55,583 bases of DNA from Oscillospiraceae bacterium (GCA_015063895.1 SVTG01000011.1:1-55583); one strand, 5' to 3'; positions 32,250-41,039 are shown, counted from the stretch's first letter. Notes: generated by a model not told the origin, from the sequence alone. Translations and numbers: made by a program.

Positions 32250-34658
32250 TCAGCTCAACGCTATAAAGATCTCTTCGGCACAACGCACCGCACCCATTGC
32301 ATCTGCCGCATAATAATCAGCACCGATATTTTTTGCATATTCGGCTGTCAGCACCGCGCCGCCAACCATCACACGGCACCACGGGGCGTTAGCCCTCAGT
32401 AAAGCAACCGTCTTTTCCATCGCGGGAACGGTAGTCGTCATCAAGGCGCTGAGCGCAGCGATCGGTGCGTGCTGACGCACGACCTCCTGTACGACACGCT
32501 GAGGCGAAACGTCACGCCCAAGGTCTGTCACGGCAAACCCGTAATTTTCAAGCAAAAGCTTCACGATATTTTTGCCGATATCGTGAATATCCCCTTGAAC
32601 GGTAGCAATAATCACGGGGCATTTGGTGGCCGCCTCACCGATCTGCATGTGCTCCTTTACACATGCAAAGGCAGCCTTTGCAGCCTCTGCTGCCATCAGC
32701 AGCTGAGGCAGATATACGGTCTTGTTTTCAAATCCCACACCCACAGTATCCAGTGCAGGAACGATCTCCTCCTGCACCACGGCAAGCGGCGCCTTGCTTT
32801 TTAAAAGCTCCCGTGTCAGCACAGAGGCACGGTCAGCCAAGCCACAGATCACAGCATACTGTAAAGTGTCGGCATCGCCCGCTGACAAAGGGGCGTTCGG
32901 TGCGGTAGCAGCCGACACGGCGGCCGCTGCGGGCAGCGTCGCGGCAAAATTGATATAATCGCCACAGTTATCGTCAAGCCCGGCCAGCGCACGGTATGCA
33001 TAATAGGCCTTCATCATATCGGCGGCATAAGGATTCATAATAGCGGCAGAAAGCCCCTGTCCCAACGCCAACGTGAAAAAGCTCGACGTGATCGCCTCAC
33101 GGCAAGGAAGACCGAAGGAGACGTTTGATACGCCAAGAGAGGTGTGACAGCCAAGGCCGTAGCGAATTTCGCGTACCGCCTTCAGGGTTTCTGCGGCCGC
33201 ATTTTGATCGGCACTGACGGTAAGTGCCAGCGGATCAAAAATCAGATCCTCGCGCCTGATGCCGTATTTTTTGGCACAAGCCAAAATTTTTTTAGCGATC
33301 GCCACGCGCGCCTCGGCACCGGACGGAATACCCTGCTCATCAAGGGTCAGCGCCACCACCAGCGCACCGTATTTTTTTGCAAGCGGGAAAACTGCCTCCA
33401 TGCTTTCGCGCTTGCCGTTGACGGAATTGAGCATTGCCTTGCCGTTATAACGGCGCAGTGCACTTGCCATGGCCTCATAATTCGAGGTGTCGATCTGCAA
33501 GGGCAGATCGGTGATAGCTTGCAGAGAACACACCGTGTCGGTGAGCGTTTTTATCTCGTCGATCTCGGGCAGACCTACGTTAACGTCAAGAATATGCACA
33601 CCCTTTTCCGCTTGTGCCATTCCCTCACGCAGGATATACTCCATATCACCCGCGCGCAGCGCCTCCTTAAAGCGCTTTTTACCCGTAGGATTGATGCGCT
33701 CGCCGATCAACACGGGCTCTTGATCAAATATGACGGCATGCGTATAAGAGGAAACAGCAGTAACGGGGTGCACATCGCGGCACACGGGTGTAAAATCTGC
33801 TGTTTTTCTGCAAAGTGCGGCAATATATTCGGGTGTAGTGCCACAGCAACCGCCCACAGCGCCAAGCCCCTTAGTCGCAAGTGACGCCACCTCATCGGCA
33901 AATGCCTCGGCGCCAAGATCGTACACGGTTTTACCGTCCACCATCTGCGGCAGACCCGCATTTGGCTTAAACAGCACGGGAACCGTCGCATATTTTAAAT
34001 AAACCTCGGCCACCTCACCAAGCGCCCTTGGTCCCAGTGAGCAATTCACACCGATCGCATCGGCGCCAAGCCCCTCCAGCATCGTGATCATTGCCAACGG
34101 GTCTGCCCCCGTCATCAGCTTGCCGTCAGACCCGTATGCATTTGACACAAACACGGGCAGCGTGCTGTTTTCCTTCGCGGCAAGCACCGCGGCCTTGGTT
34201 TCATAGCTATCGGCCATGGTCTCAATAAAAACAAGATCGGCACCGTACTTTACGCCAAGGCGCACGGTTTTGGCAAAAGCCTCCACCGCCTCTTCAAAAT
34301 CAAGGTCGCCATAAGGCTTCAGCATACGCCCGGTGGGACCGATATCGAGCGCCACCCATTTGGGGTGTGCGCCCGTCGCTTCACGCGCGGCACGGCGTGC
34401 GTTGACGATCGCAGCACGTACAATGCTCTCCAGCTCCGCCTCATCAAATTTCAAAGCATTCGCGCCAAAGGTATTGGTGTTTACCACGTGGGCACCCGCC
34501 TCAAAATAAGCGCGATGAATGGCCGTGATCCTATCCGCGTGCGTCAGATTCCAACGCTCGGGCAGCTCACCGGGCGCCAATCCCGCCGCTTGCAGCAGCG
34601 TACCCATGCCACCGTCAAGATACAGTAAATTTTTCTTCAAAAAGCTTGTAATTTTCAT
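32250..34658 (-). CDS. metH: Cobalamin-dependent methionine synthase without reactivation domain
   Basis: 802 residues. Homocysteine-binding barrel (1-290) with zinc ligands C206, C271 and C272; pterin-binding domain (about 310-560, VLIGERINPTGKKRFKEAL); four-helix cap; and B12 domain with GDIHDIG, H692 being the lower axial cobalt ligand. It transfers the methyl group of methyl-THF to homocysteine. The AdoMet-dependent reactivation domain (about 350 residues in E. coli) is absent, as in many Clostridia, so another protein must re-reduce inactive cob(II)alamin. It starts eight bases after metF, forming a metF-metH operon. No cobalamin or SAM riboswitch was recognised in the leader. Confidence 0.97.
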   Translation of the reverse strand: MKITSFLKKNLLYLDGGMGTLLQAAGLAPGELPERWNLTHADRITAIHRAYFEAGAHVVNTNTFGANALKFDEAELESIVRAAIVNARRAAREATGAHPKWVALDIGPTGRMLKPYGDLDFEEAVEAFAKTVRLGVKYGADLVFIETMADSYETKAAVLAAKENSTLPVFVSNAYGSDGKLMTGADPLAMITMLEGLGADAIGVNCSLGPRALGEVAEVYLKYATVPVLFKPNAGLPQMVDGKTVYDLGAEAFADEVASLATKGLGAVGGCCGTTPEYIAALCRKTADFTPVCRDVHPVTAVSSYTHAVIFDQEPVLIGERINPTGKKRFKEALRAGDMEYILREGMAQAEKGVHILDVNVGLPEIDEIKTLTDTVCSLQAITDLPLQIDTSNYEAMASALRRYNGKAMLNSVNGKRESMEAVFPLAKKYGALVVALTLDEQGIPSGAEARVAIAKKILACAKKYGIRREDLIFDPLALTVSADQNAAAETLKAVREIRYGLGCHTSLGVSNVSFGLPCREAITSSFFTLALGQGLSAAIMNPYAADMMKAYYAYRALAGLDDNCGDYINFAATLPAAAAVSAATAPNAPLSAGDADTLQYAVICGLADRASVLTRELLKSKAPLAVVQEEIVPALDTVGVGFENKTVYLPQLLMAAEAAKAAFACVKEHMQIGEAATKCPVIIATVQGDIHDIGKNIVKLLLENYGFAVTDLGRDVSPQRVVQEVVRQHAPIAALSALMTTTVPAMEKTVALLRANAPWCRVMVGGAVLTAEYAKNIGADYYAADAMGAVRCAEEIFIALS

Positions 34659-34666
34659 ACCGTTTC

Positions 34667-35545
34667 CTATCCAAGAATGTCCGATAGATTCTGTAAAATA
34701 GCCGCCGCCACATCAGGCTTATTCATGGAATACACATGCACGTTTTTGATACCGTTGGCGAACAGATCGATGATCTGATCGGTAGCGTAAGCAATGCCTG
34801 CCTGACGCATAGCAGCCGGTGAGGCGCCAAACTTGTCCACCAATGCCTTAAAGCGCTGCGGCATCAGGGATCCTGACAGCTTTATGGCACGCTCCACCTG
34901 ATTGCCGTTGGTGATCGGCATAATGCCGGGGAGAACAGGCACCACGATCCCTGCCTCGCGGATCTTGTAAAGAAAGTTGTAAAACAGGTTATTATCAAAA
35001 AACATCTGAGTCGTTAAAAAATCACATCCTGCCTCCACCTTTTGGCGCAGATAGTAGATATCCTCCTTTTGGTTGCGGCTTTCGGGATGGATCTCGGGAT
35101 AACAGGCGCCACCCACACAAAAATGATTGCCCGTTGCCTTTAATTCGCGCACCAGCTGCACCGCGTGTGTGTAATCCCAGCCCGTACGGTCCTGCCCGGC
35201 AAGCTCTGCCGGAATATCACCGCGCAGAGCCATGACATTTTCGATCCCGGCTTCCTTCATCGCGGCAATTTTTTGCCCGACGGTTTCTCTGGTAGAAGAA
35301 ACGCACGTCAGATGTGCAATGGTCGGCACGCCATACCGCTCTTTGATATTTTTGGCGATCTCAAGCGTATAACGGCTCGTGCCTCCCCCGGCCCCATAGG
35401 TTACACTCATAAACGAGGGAGAAAGCGCAGCAATCTCCTCGGTAGCGTTTTTCACGCTCTCAAACGCCGTGTCATTTTTGGGCGGAAAGACCTCAAAGGA
35501 AAGCGATAGCTTATCACGGCCGAGAAATTCAGTCAATTTCATCAT
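34667..35545 (-). CDS. metF: Methylenetetrahydrofolate reductase
   Basis: 292 residues, a single TIM barrel of the MetF family: LSFEVFPPKNDTAFESV at the N-terminus (the catalytic Glu is in FEVFPPK), SVTYGAGGGTSRYTLEIA, and later GCDFLTTQMFFDNNLFYNF and PVLPGIMPI. It reduces 5,10-methylene-THF to 5-methyl-THF with FAD. It supplies MetH, encoded eight bases downstream. Two consecutive ATG codons follow GAGGTG; the second (35542) has the better spacing, so the first Met may be absent. In acetogens this enzyme also serves the Wood-Ljungdahl methyl branch, but no partner genes are nearby. Confidence 0.96.
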   Translation of the reverse strand: MMKLTEFLGRDKLSLSFEVFPPKNDTAFESVKNATEEIAALSPSFMSVTYGAGGGTSRYTLEIAKNIKERYGVPTIAHLTCVSSTRETVGQKIAAMKEAGIENVMALRGDIPAELAGQDRTGWDYTHAVQLVRELKATGNHFCVGGACYPEIHPESRNQKEDIYYLRQKVEAGCDFLTTQMFFDNNLFYNFLYKIREAGIVVPVLPGIMPITNGNQVERAIKLSGSLMPQRFKALVDKFGASPAAMRQAGIAYATDQIIDLFANGIKNVHVYSMNKPDVAAAILQNLSDILG

Positions 35546-35587
35546 GGCACCTCTTTTTTCAGCACAATGTGCTCATTTCTTATGCCC

Positions 35588-35617
35588 ATTATACAATACC
35601 AACCCGTGTAAAATCAA
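35588..35617 (-). promoter_or_regulatory. Promoter of metF-metH
   Basis: TTGATT (35612-35617), 18 bases, TATAAT (35588-35593) on the minus strand. The leader of about 40 bases is too short for a SAM riboswitch; it holds a small AGCAC-ATT-GTGCT hairpin. Confidence 0.65.
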
Positions 35618-35689
35618 GTAGTTTTGCGTCAAAATAAAAAATATAACACGGGATAACCGAAATATATAGACTTCTTATTTTGACAAGGA

Positions 35690-35718
35690 TTGACAAACGC
35701 TTTTTGGCGTGATAAAAT
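35690..35718 (+). promoter_or_regulatory. Promoter of the ion transporter/TIR-LRR unit
   Basis: TTGACA (35690-35695), 17 bases, TAAAAT (35713-35718). The spacer contains ACGC-N6-GCGT, a small inverted repeat that might be an operator. Confidence 0.8.
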
Positions 35719-35753
35719 AAATGTGTATATTTCAGCTGACCACAGAGGTAACT

Positions 35754-37046
35754 ATGATAGTCGCAATCACCATCAGTGCAATCACCTGTCTTGCCATGAT
35801 CATGGCAGTGCTCTTTTTTCCCAAGATGCGCCTTGGCAAGCTTGAGCTGAGCTCATATTGGCTTATCACGTTAGCGGGGGCGTTTCTGCTCTTGCTCACA
35901 AGGACCGTTGCGCTCTCCACCGTGACGTCGGCCCTGTTTGCCGACACGGCCATCAATCCCTTGAAGATCCTGGTGCTCTTCATCTCAATGACCTTGCTTT
36001 CCATCTTTCTGGATGAGCTCGGCTTTTTCAGATATCTTGCCAACTTCGCCTTAAAGCGCGCAGGCACCAGCCAATTCAAGCTCTTTATTTTCCTGTATGT
36101 CACGGTGTCGGTTCTGACCGTTTTCACCTCAAACGACATCATTATCCTGTCCTTTACCCCCTTTATCTGTTATTTTGCCAAGAATGCGCATATCAGCCCC
36201 GTCCCCTATCTTGCCGCTGAATTTGTTGCGGCCAATACGTGGAGCATGACACTGATCATCGGCAACCCCACCAATATCTATTTAGTAACGGCCGCTGGCG
36301 GTGATTTTATTTCTTACCTCAAGATCATGCTTTTGCCAACGATTGCTTCCGGCTCCGTCGCGTGCCTGTTCTTGTTTTTGCTCTTCCGCAAAAAGCTGCT
36401 TGCCCCCGTTGAGGCCGAGCCCGAGGAGGTGCATCTGCCTGACAAGCTCTCGCTTTGGGTTGGCATTCTGCACTTAGCCATCTGCACGGTGGTGCTGGCT
36501 GTGGGTTCTTACGTCGGTATTGAAATGTGGCTGGTGTCGCTGATTGCAGCGATAAGTCTTTTCTTGTTTGCCATCGTCATTTCTCTGTGTCGCAGACAAT
36601 ATCCCAAAACCCTTGCCGCGTGTCTCAAGCGCGCTCCATGGGAGCTGATCCCCTTTATTCTTTCCATGTTCGTTATGGTTGAGGCACTCAACCACAACGG
36701 CGTGACAGACGCCATTTTCAAGCTTCTGGGCAGCACCGCGCCCGTTTGGAAATACGGCATCACCTCGTTTCTGGCCGCCAATCTGATCAACAATATCCCC
36801 ATGAGCGTGCTCTACTCCGCGATTTTACAGCACGCCGGCTCCACTGCCGCTGTGATGGCTACCGTCGTTGGCTCCAATCTTGGCGCATGCCTGACACCCA
36901 TCGGTGCATTGGCAGGCATTATGTGGTGCTCTATTTTGAAAAAGCACGACCTCAAATTCGGATATCTTGATTTTTTGAAGATCGGCATCACCGTAGCCGT
37001 TCCCGCCCTGCTCGCGGCGCTTGGCATGCTTACACTGATGCTTTAA
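35754..37046 (+). CDS. ArsB/NhaD-like ion transporter (IT superfamily, SLC13-like)
   Basis: 430 residues with about 11 helices. The two re-entrant signatures of the ion transporter superfamily are visible: FTSNDIIILSFTPFI with IGNPTNIYLV in the first half (residues 120-180) and NLINNIPMSVLYS with GSNLGACLTPIGALAGIMW in the second (about 345-400). Family members export arsenite, exchange Na+/H+ or import dicarboxylates. The ATG at 35754 is preceded by AGAGGT. The TIR-LRR gene starts 47 bases after the stop with no T-run hairpin between, so the two may be co-transcribed. No arsR or arsenate reductase is nearby, so arsenic is not the obvious substrate. Confidence 0.88.
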   Translation: MIVAITISAITCLAMIMAVLFFPKMRLGKLELSSYWLITLAGAFLLLLTRTVALSTVTSALFADTAINPLKILVLFISMTLLSIFLDELGFFRYLANFALKRAGTSQFKLFIFLYVTVSVLTVFTSNDIIILSFTPFICYFAKNAHISPVPYLAAEFVAANTWSMTLIIGNPTNIYLVTAAGGDFISYLKIMLLPTIASGSVACLFLFLLFRKKLLAPVEAEPEEVHLPDKLSLWVGILHLAICTVVLAVGSYVGIEMWLVSLIAAISLFLFAIVISLCRRQYPKTLAACLKRAPWELIPFILSMFVMVEALNHNGVTDAIFKLLGSTAPVWKYGITSFLAANLINNIPMSVLYSAILQHAGSTAAVMATVVGSNLGACLTPIGALAGIMWCSILKKHDLKFGYLDFLKIGITVAVPALLAALGMLTLML

Positions 37047-37093
37047 CCTAAATATTATTACGGAAAGGGCCCTTTGGGCAACAAGGTAACGTT

Positions 37094-38686
37094 ATGACAA
37101 AAGACATGCTGGATCCCAATTATTACGACATGGATCTCCCCTCCTACGATGGCGACGAGCCCTATATTTTTATCAGCTACTCTCACGCTGACACACCCAA
37201 GGTGCGTGAGATCTTAAAACGCGTTGATAAGGAAAAATTCCGCTTCTGGTATGACGACACGATGGAGATCGGTGAGGATTTCCGCCGCGAGCTGCAAACG
37301 CGCATCGAAGGCTGCCACGCCTTCCTGCTCTTTATTTCTCCCTCCTCCATGCAGAGCAAATACTGCGGTATGGAGATCATCACAGCCTTTAAAAACAACA
37401 AGCGCATCTTCCCCGTATATCTTGACGATACCACCGAGATCCCCGGGGCCCTGAAGATGATTCTTGAAAATCTGCAGCACGTCAAGGGTACCGCCATTGA
37501 TAAGGACCCCCGTTATATTGATAAGCTGATCGCAAGCCTCCCCCCCGAAACCATGCGCAGCCTCGCGATCGAGGGTGACGTATTGGTGCGCTGCAAGGAC
37601 GGCAGCAGCACGCTGAGCGTACCCGAGGGCGTGCGCGTCGTTGGCAAGAGCGCCTTTAAAAACTGCGAAAAGCTGGAGCGCCTTGACATTGGCGACTCGG
37701 TAGAAACGCTCATGACCGAAGCCTGCCGCGGCTGTAAGCGTCTTGCCAATCTGGTGCTGCCCAAGAACGTACGCTCAGTAGGCGAAAGCGCGTTCCGCGA
37801 CTGCACGTCACTGACCTCGCTTGTTGTGGAAAACGATGAGATCGAGCTTGGTGAGCGCGCCTTTGAAAACTGTGCAAGACTGGAAAGCGTGCAGCTCGCC
37901 GACGGCATTTCCGAAATTTACGGCGGCGTATTCAACAGCTGCAAGGCCCTGACCTCGATCCGACTGCCTGAAAATCTTACGGTGCTCGGTGAGAGCTCGT
38001 TTGCCGATTGCGTTTCTCTTGGTGAGATTGATATTCCCGCCGAGGTCACCAAAATTGACGACCTTGTATTTAACGGCTGCCTTTCCCTCTCGCGCGTGGA
38101 TATGAAGGATAAGATCACCAAGATCGGCAAATACACCTTTAAGGATTGCAAAAATCTGGAATCGATCCATCTGCCGCGCTCGGTCAATTCCATCGGCATC
38201 GGCCCCTTCCGCGGCTGCACTAAGCTCAAGGAGATCGAGGTCGACCCCAAGAGCCGCTACTTCAAATCGGTCGAAAACGTGCTGTTTAACAAAAACAAGT
38301 CCGTGCTGGTGGCCTTTGCCCCCCGTCAGCCCCTGTCCACCTACACCATTCCCGATTCGGTGACCTCTATCAGCGCTTGGGCATTCTGCAACTGCCACAA
38401 CCTTGAGCAGATCATCATTCCCGATTCCGTCATCGAGATCGGCGAGGGCGCCTTCTATCAATGCGAAGCCCTGCGGTCGCTGACGATCCCCGAGTCGGTT
38501 GACCGTATTGACGATACCGCCTTCCGTGGCTGTATCAATCTTGAATCGGTCACGATCCCCGATTCGGTGATTGATTTCGGCTGGGGTATCTTCAACGGCT
38601 GCGATAAGATCCATGTGATCTGCTCAGACCATTCCGCCGCCGCCAAATACTGCGACAAGAAAAACATTCCTCACCACGAGGCATAA
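37094..38686 (+). CDS. Cytosolic TIR domain-LRR protein (TIR plus BspA-type leucine-rich repeats)
   Basis: 530 residues. Residues 22-150 form a TIR domain: YIFISYSHAD, the BB-loop WYDDTMEIGEDF, and CHAFLLFISPSSMQSKYCGMEI, where E94 fits the catalytic glutamate of TIR NADases (SxxCxxE). From about residue 160 to the end there are some 15 BspA/LRR_5-type repeats of about 23 residues (SAFKNCEKLERLDIGDSV, SAFRDCTSLTSL, TIPDSVTSISAWAF). No signal peptide or membrane helix is present, so the LRRs are cytoplasmic, unlike most BspA proteins. There is no NB-ARC or STAND ATPase module. It could be a sensor-effector in defence or cell-cell conflict, or a scaffold; this is inference. It follows the ion transporter by 47 bases and ends at a strong terminator. 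Confidence 0.93.
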   Translation: MTKDMLDPNYYDMDLPSYDGDEPYIFISYSHADTPKVREILKRVDKEKFRFWYDDTMEIGEDFRRELQTRIEGCHAFLLFISPSSMQSKYCGMEIITAFKNNKRIFPVYLDDTTEIPGALKMILENLQHVKGTAIDKDPRYIDKLIASLPPETMRSLAIEGDVLVRCKDGSSTLSVPEGVRVVGKSAFKNCEKLERLDIGDSVETLMTEACRGCKRLANLVLPKNVRSVGESAFRDCTSLTSLVVENDEIELGERAFENCARLESVQLADGISEIYGGVFNSCKALTSIRLPENLTVLGESSFADCVSLGEIDIPAEVTKIDDLVFNGCLSLSRVDMKDKITKIGKYTFKDCKNLESIHLPRSVNSIGIGPFRGCTKLKEIEVDPKSRYFKSVENVLFNKNKSVLVAFAPRQPLSTYTIPDSVTSISAWAFCNCHNLEQIIIPDSVIEIGEGAFYQCEALRSLTIPESVDRIDDTAFRGCINLESVTIPDSVIDFGWGIFNGCDKIHVICSDHSAAAKYCDKKNIPHHEA

Positions 38687-38690
38687 AAAA

Positions 38691-38714
38691 AGCAGGAGCC
38701 GTACGGCTCCTGCT
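38691..38714. terminator. Bidirectional terminator after the TIR-LRR gene
   Basis: A fully palindromic 24-bp stem beginning AGCAGGAGCCGT, flanked by seven A and seven T. It ends both the TIR-LRR gene and the convergent ywaF-like gene. Confidence 0.93.
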
Positions 38715-38734
38715 TTTTTTACCCGTATAAGCAC

Positions 38735-39505
38735 TTATGTTTGTGATTTCCGTTTTTCAATATAAAAATACACGCTGTAAAAAGCAAAAATATACAGCAA
38801 AAACAAAGCGACCACGATCAAGGGATACAGCACGGGGTGCCCGCCCACCAGATTATAAAAAATATCGTAAGGAGTGCCGTCACCGCGCACCAGGAACATA
38901 TAGTTATAATCGATCAAGCGATTTACCGCAAAGGCGGCCGCACAAAAGCCACCCAAAATACCAAAGGTGATCGGCATATTACGCTTTTTCATACTGATCA
39001 TACCCGAAAAAACGATATACAGCGAACAAAATCCCGCGATCGCGTGCGTGACACCCGAAACCATATTATCAAACCCAAGCACGGGATACGCGGCATAATT
39101 TTGCCCTGCGCCGTAGGTACCGAGCACCGCACCGAGAATGCCGAAAATAAGCACGAAATCCAGCGCCGCCTCCTTCAGCCGACCGCGGCAAAACGCCGCC
39201 ACAGGTATCGTGATCAGCTGTATGCTGCACAAAAAGAGCGGCAAATTGTACAGCCACGCCATCGGATCCGAGGAATTGACACACCCAAGAATAATTTTAA
39301 TAATTTCAAGCCCGTCAATCAACAGAGCCGCTACCACAAGCACACGGTTCTGATCCTTTTTTGAAGCTCTTTTTCGGGCTCTGCCGAGCCATATCGCAAA
39401 AAAGACCATCAACAGCATCAAAATCGTTACAAATGTCAAGTGCTGCCAAGACAAATACCCCTCGGGCTCTCTTTGATAGCCCCCAATGCCAAAGAACTCG
39501 CGCAT
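38735..39505 (-). CDS. YwaF/TMEM164-like integral membrane protein (TIGR02206 family)
   Basis: 256 residues with seven hydrophobic segments. Conserved features of this family are visible: WQHLTFVTILMLL near residue 21, NLPLFLCSIQLITIP near residue 86, and the late LIDYNYMFLVRGDGTPYDIFYNLVGGHPVLYPL. The human relative TMEM164 is reported as an acyltransferase with a catalytic cysteine; the C in LPLFLCSIQ is in the matching place, so acyl transfer is possible here but inferred. It has its own consensus promoter and AGGGGG ribosome site and is not in an operon. Confidence 0.82.
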   Translation of the reverse strand: MREFFGIGGYQREPEGYLSWQHLTFVTILMLLMVFFAIWLGRARKRASKKDQNRVLVVAALLIDGLEIIKIILGCVNSSDPMAWLYNLPLFLCSIQLITIPVAAFCRGRLKEAALDFVLIFGILGAVLGTYGAGQNYAAYPVLGFDNMVSGVTHAIAGFCSLYIVFSGMISMKKRNMPITFGILGGFCAAAFAVNRLIDYNYMFLVRGDGTPYDIFYNLVGGHPVLYPLIVVALFLLYIFAFYSVYFYIEKRKSQT

Positions 39506-39534
39506 ATCGCACCCCCTCTGATAATGTCAGATAA

Positions 39535-39563
39535 ATTATAACCATACTATGCGCAAATGTCAA
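39535..39563 (-). promoter_or_regulatory. Promoter of the ywaF-like gene
   Basis: TTGACA (39558-39563), 17 bases, TATAAT (39535-39540) on the minus strand, a full consensus match. Confidence 0.9.
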
Positions 39564-39603
39564 GGGAATGAACGTTTTTCACACTTTAACGTACATAAAT
39601 TAC

Positions 39604-39632
39604 TTGACTTTTTTGCCATCTCACATTATACT
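39604..39632 (+). promoter_or_regulatory. Promoter of the histidine phosphatase gene
   Basis: TTGACT (39604-39609), 17 bases, TATACT (39627-39632). Confidence 0.8.
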
Positions 39633-39691
39633 GATTATATTGCAAGCAACCACAGCAAAAGCTTATTTTTCATATAGCAAGGGAGAAAATC

Positions 39692-40396
39692 ATGCTTTTA
39701 TACATCATTCGTCACGGCGACCCCAATTATAAGACCGATTCCCTGACCGAGCGCGGTCGCAAGCAGGCAGAGGCACTTGTGCCGCGTATGCAAAAGGCCG
39801 GTATCAATCGCATCTTCTCCTCCCCTATGGGGCGCGCAAAGGAGACCGCAGGCCCCACCTGCCGCGCGCTGGGCATTCCCTATACCGTTGAGGACTGGAC
39901 ACACGAGATCGGCGACGAGCGCTTGACCACCTATCCCGACGGCAAGCTCAAATCCATTTCTCTGCTTGATAATACGGTATTCCGTGAAAACGGTAACGTT
40001 GATCTCTCCTATGACCAAAGCTTTGCGTGCACGGGGATCGATCAAACGAAAATGCAGCAAGCCACCGCCTATATTGAAGCCTGCGGTAACGAATTTTTAG
40101 AGCGACTTGGCTATCGCTACGAAAACGGTGTTTACCGCATTCTCACACCCAGTGAGGACCGCGTGGCGCTGTTCTGCCACTCTGCCTTCTCCCGCGCATG
40201 GCTCTCCTCGCTGCTACACGTACCGCTTCACCTCATGTGGGGCTCCTTCAATTACACGCACACGGGCGTGACGGTCCTGCAGTTCAAAAATCACAAAAGC
40301 GGCTTTACCGCACCGCGCTGCCTGTGCTTTTCCGATATGTCGCATCTCTTTGCGGCAGGTCTTGATCTTTCCTTTAACAACGAGCTTGAAATATGA
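39692..40396 (+). CDS. Histidine phosphatase family protein
   Basis: 234 residues of the branch-1 phosphoglycerate mutase-like superfamily. The nucleophile motif is IIRHGDPNY (H8), R64-type contact in SSPMGRAKETA, and the second catalytic His in LFCHSAFSRAWL near residue 168. The middle is longer than in simple PhoE-type enzymes, with an inserted segment about 85-130. It hydrolyses a small phosphomonoester; the substrate is not evident. Start follows AAGGGAG by about eight bases. It is the last conserved gene before a repeat-rich stretch and has no recognisable terminator of its own. Confidence 0.92.
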   Translation: MLLYIIRHGDPNYKTDSLTERGRKQAEALVPRMQKAGINRIFSSPMGRAKETAGPTCRALGIPYTVEDWTHEIGDERLTTYPDGKLKSISLLDNTVFRENGNVDLSYDQSFACTGIDQTKMQQATAYIEACGNEFLERLGYRYENGVYRILTPSEDRVALFCHSAFSRAWLSSLLHVPLHLMWGSFNYTHTGVTVLQFKNHKSGFTAPRCLCFSDMSHLFAAGLDLSFNNELEI

Positions 40397-40450
40397 CAAA
40401 AAAGAGCAGGCGCTTCTCTCTGCATTCTTAGTGGAGAAATGGCAGTCACA

Positions 40451-40526
40451 AAACTTCGGCAGAGAACTTGTTTTCTCTGCCGATTTGTGTTATAATGGAA
40501 CCAACGAAAAGCCTCCCTCCGAGAGG
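40451..40526 (+). repeat. Dispersed intergenic repeat A, copy 1
   Basis: About 76 bp beginning with a hairpin (GGCAGAGAA-CTTGTT-TTCTCTGCC at 40458-40481) and running into CCTCCCTCCGAGAGGG. A second copy in the opposite orientation lies at 53278-53354, with few mismatches by eye. Confidence 0.85.
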
Positions 40527-40650
40527 GAGGTGGCACGGCGTAGCCGTGACGAAAGGAGCCTGCGTGACTTTAGGTTTGAATTAACTTCATTGTAGCGCAC
40601 TCTCCCTCAGTCAGCTTCGCTGACAGCTCCCTCCCAGAGGGAGCCTTTGG
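40507..40650. repeat. MITE-like element built of four short hairpins
   Basis: Starts AAAAGCCTCCCTC and ends GAGGGAGCCTTT, imperfect terminal inverted repeats. Inside are hairpins at 40512-40530, 40533-40548, 40610-40624 and 40626-40644. It carries no ORF. I recall similar elements scattered through Oscillospiraceae genomes. Together with repeat A it fills the 347 bases between the phosphatase and the Cys4 gene. Confidence 0.75.
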
Positions 40651-40743
40651 ACGCGTTCGTGCATCTTTAGGGGTATGGGCTTTGCCCGAAGCCTTTGTAA
40701 TACAAAGGCGAAACTGGCGATAAAAAGCAAAGGAGATATATTC

Positions 40744-41001
40744 ATGATAGATAAGGATGATTGGAGATTAAGAGGGCAAGAAGATTATTTATCAGGCAAA
40801 GCATTATATTTTCGCAAATGGAAAGCTCCCAAGAAAGAATGGGATCACGATCATTGCGAATTTTGTTGGGAGAAATTTTTCGATTATCCCGACACACTAC
40901 ATGAGGGATATACGACAGAAGATAATTACTATTGGATATGTCCTACTTGTTACAATGATTTCAAAGAAATGTTCAAATGGAAAGAAAATGATCGTCAATA
41001 A
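40744..41001 (+). CDS. Small Cys4 (zinc-ribbon-like) protein of unknown function
   Basis: 85 residues with two CxxC pairs, HCEFCWEKF near residue 38 and ICPTCYNDF near residue 69, set to bind one zinc. The rest is rich in aromatic and charged residues (WRLRGQEDYLSGKALYFRKW). AAAGGAGATATATTC gives a good ribosome site before the ATG. Codon and base use are clearly more AT-rich than the neighbours, and the gene is bracketed by dispersed repeats, which suggests lateral acquisition. A strong terminator follows five bases after the stop. I do not recognise a function. Confidence 0.8.
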   Translation: MIDKDDWRLRGQEDYLSGKALYFRKWKAPKKEWDHDHCEFCWEKFFDYPDTLHEGYTTEDNYYWICPTCYNDFKEMFKWKENDRQ

Positions 41002-41006
41002 TGGCT

Positions 41007-41039
41007 AACCCCGACAGATTTTGAAAATCTGTCGGGGTT
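41007..41039 (+). terminator. Terminator of the Cys4 gene
   Basis: 16-bp perfect arms (AACCCCGACAGATTTT) around a single G, followed by ACTCTTTGTTTTC. Confidence 0.85.

Noticed and set aside
35546-35587. SAM or cobalamin riboswitch ahead of metF-metH
   Set aside because: The leader is about 40 bases, too short, and holds none of the conserved elements.
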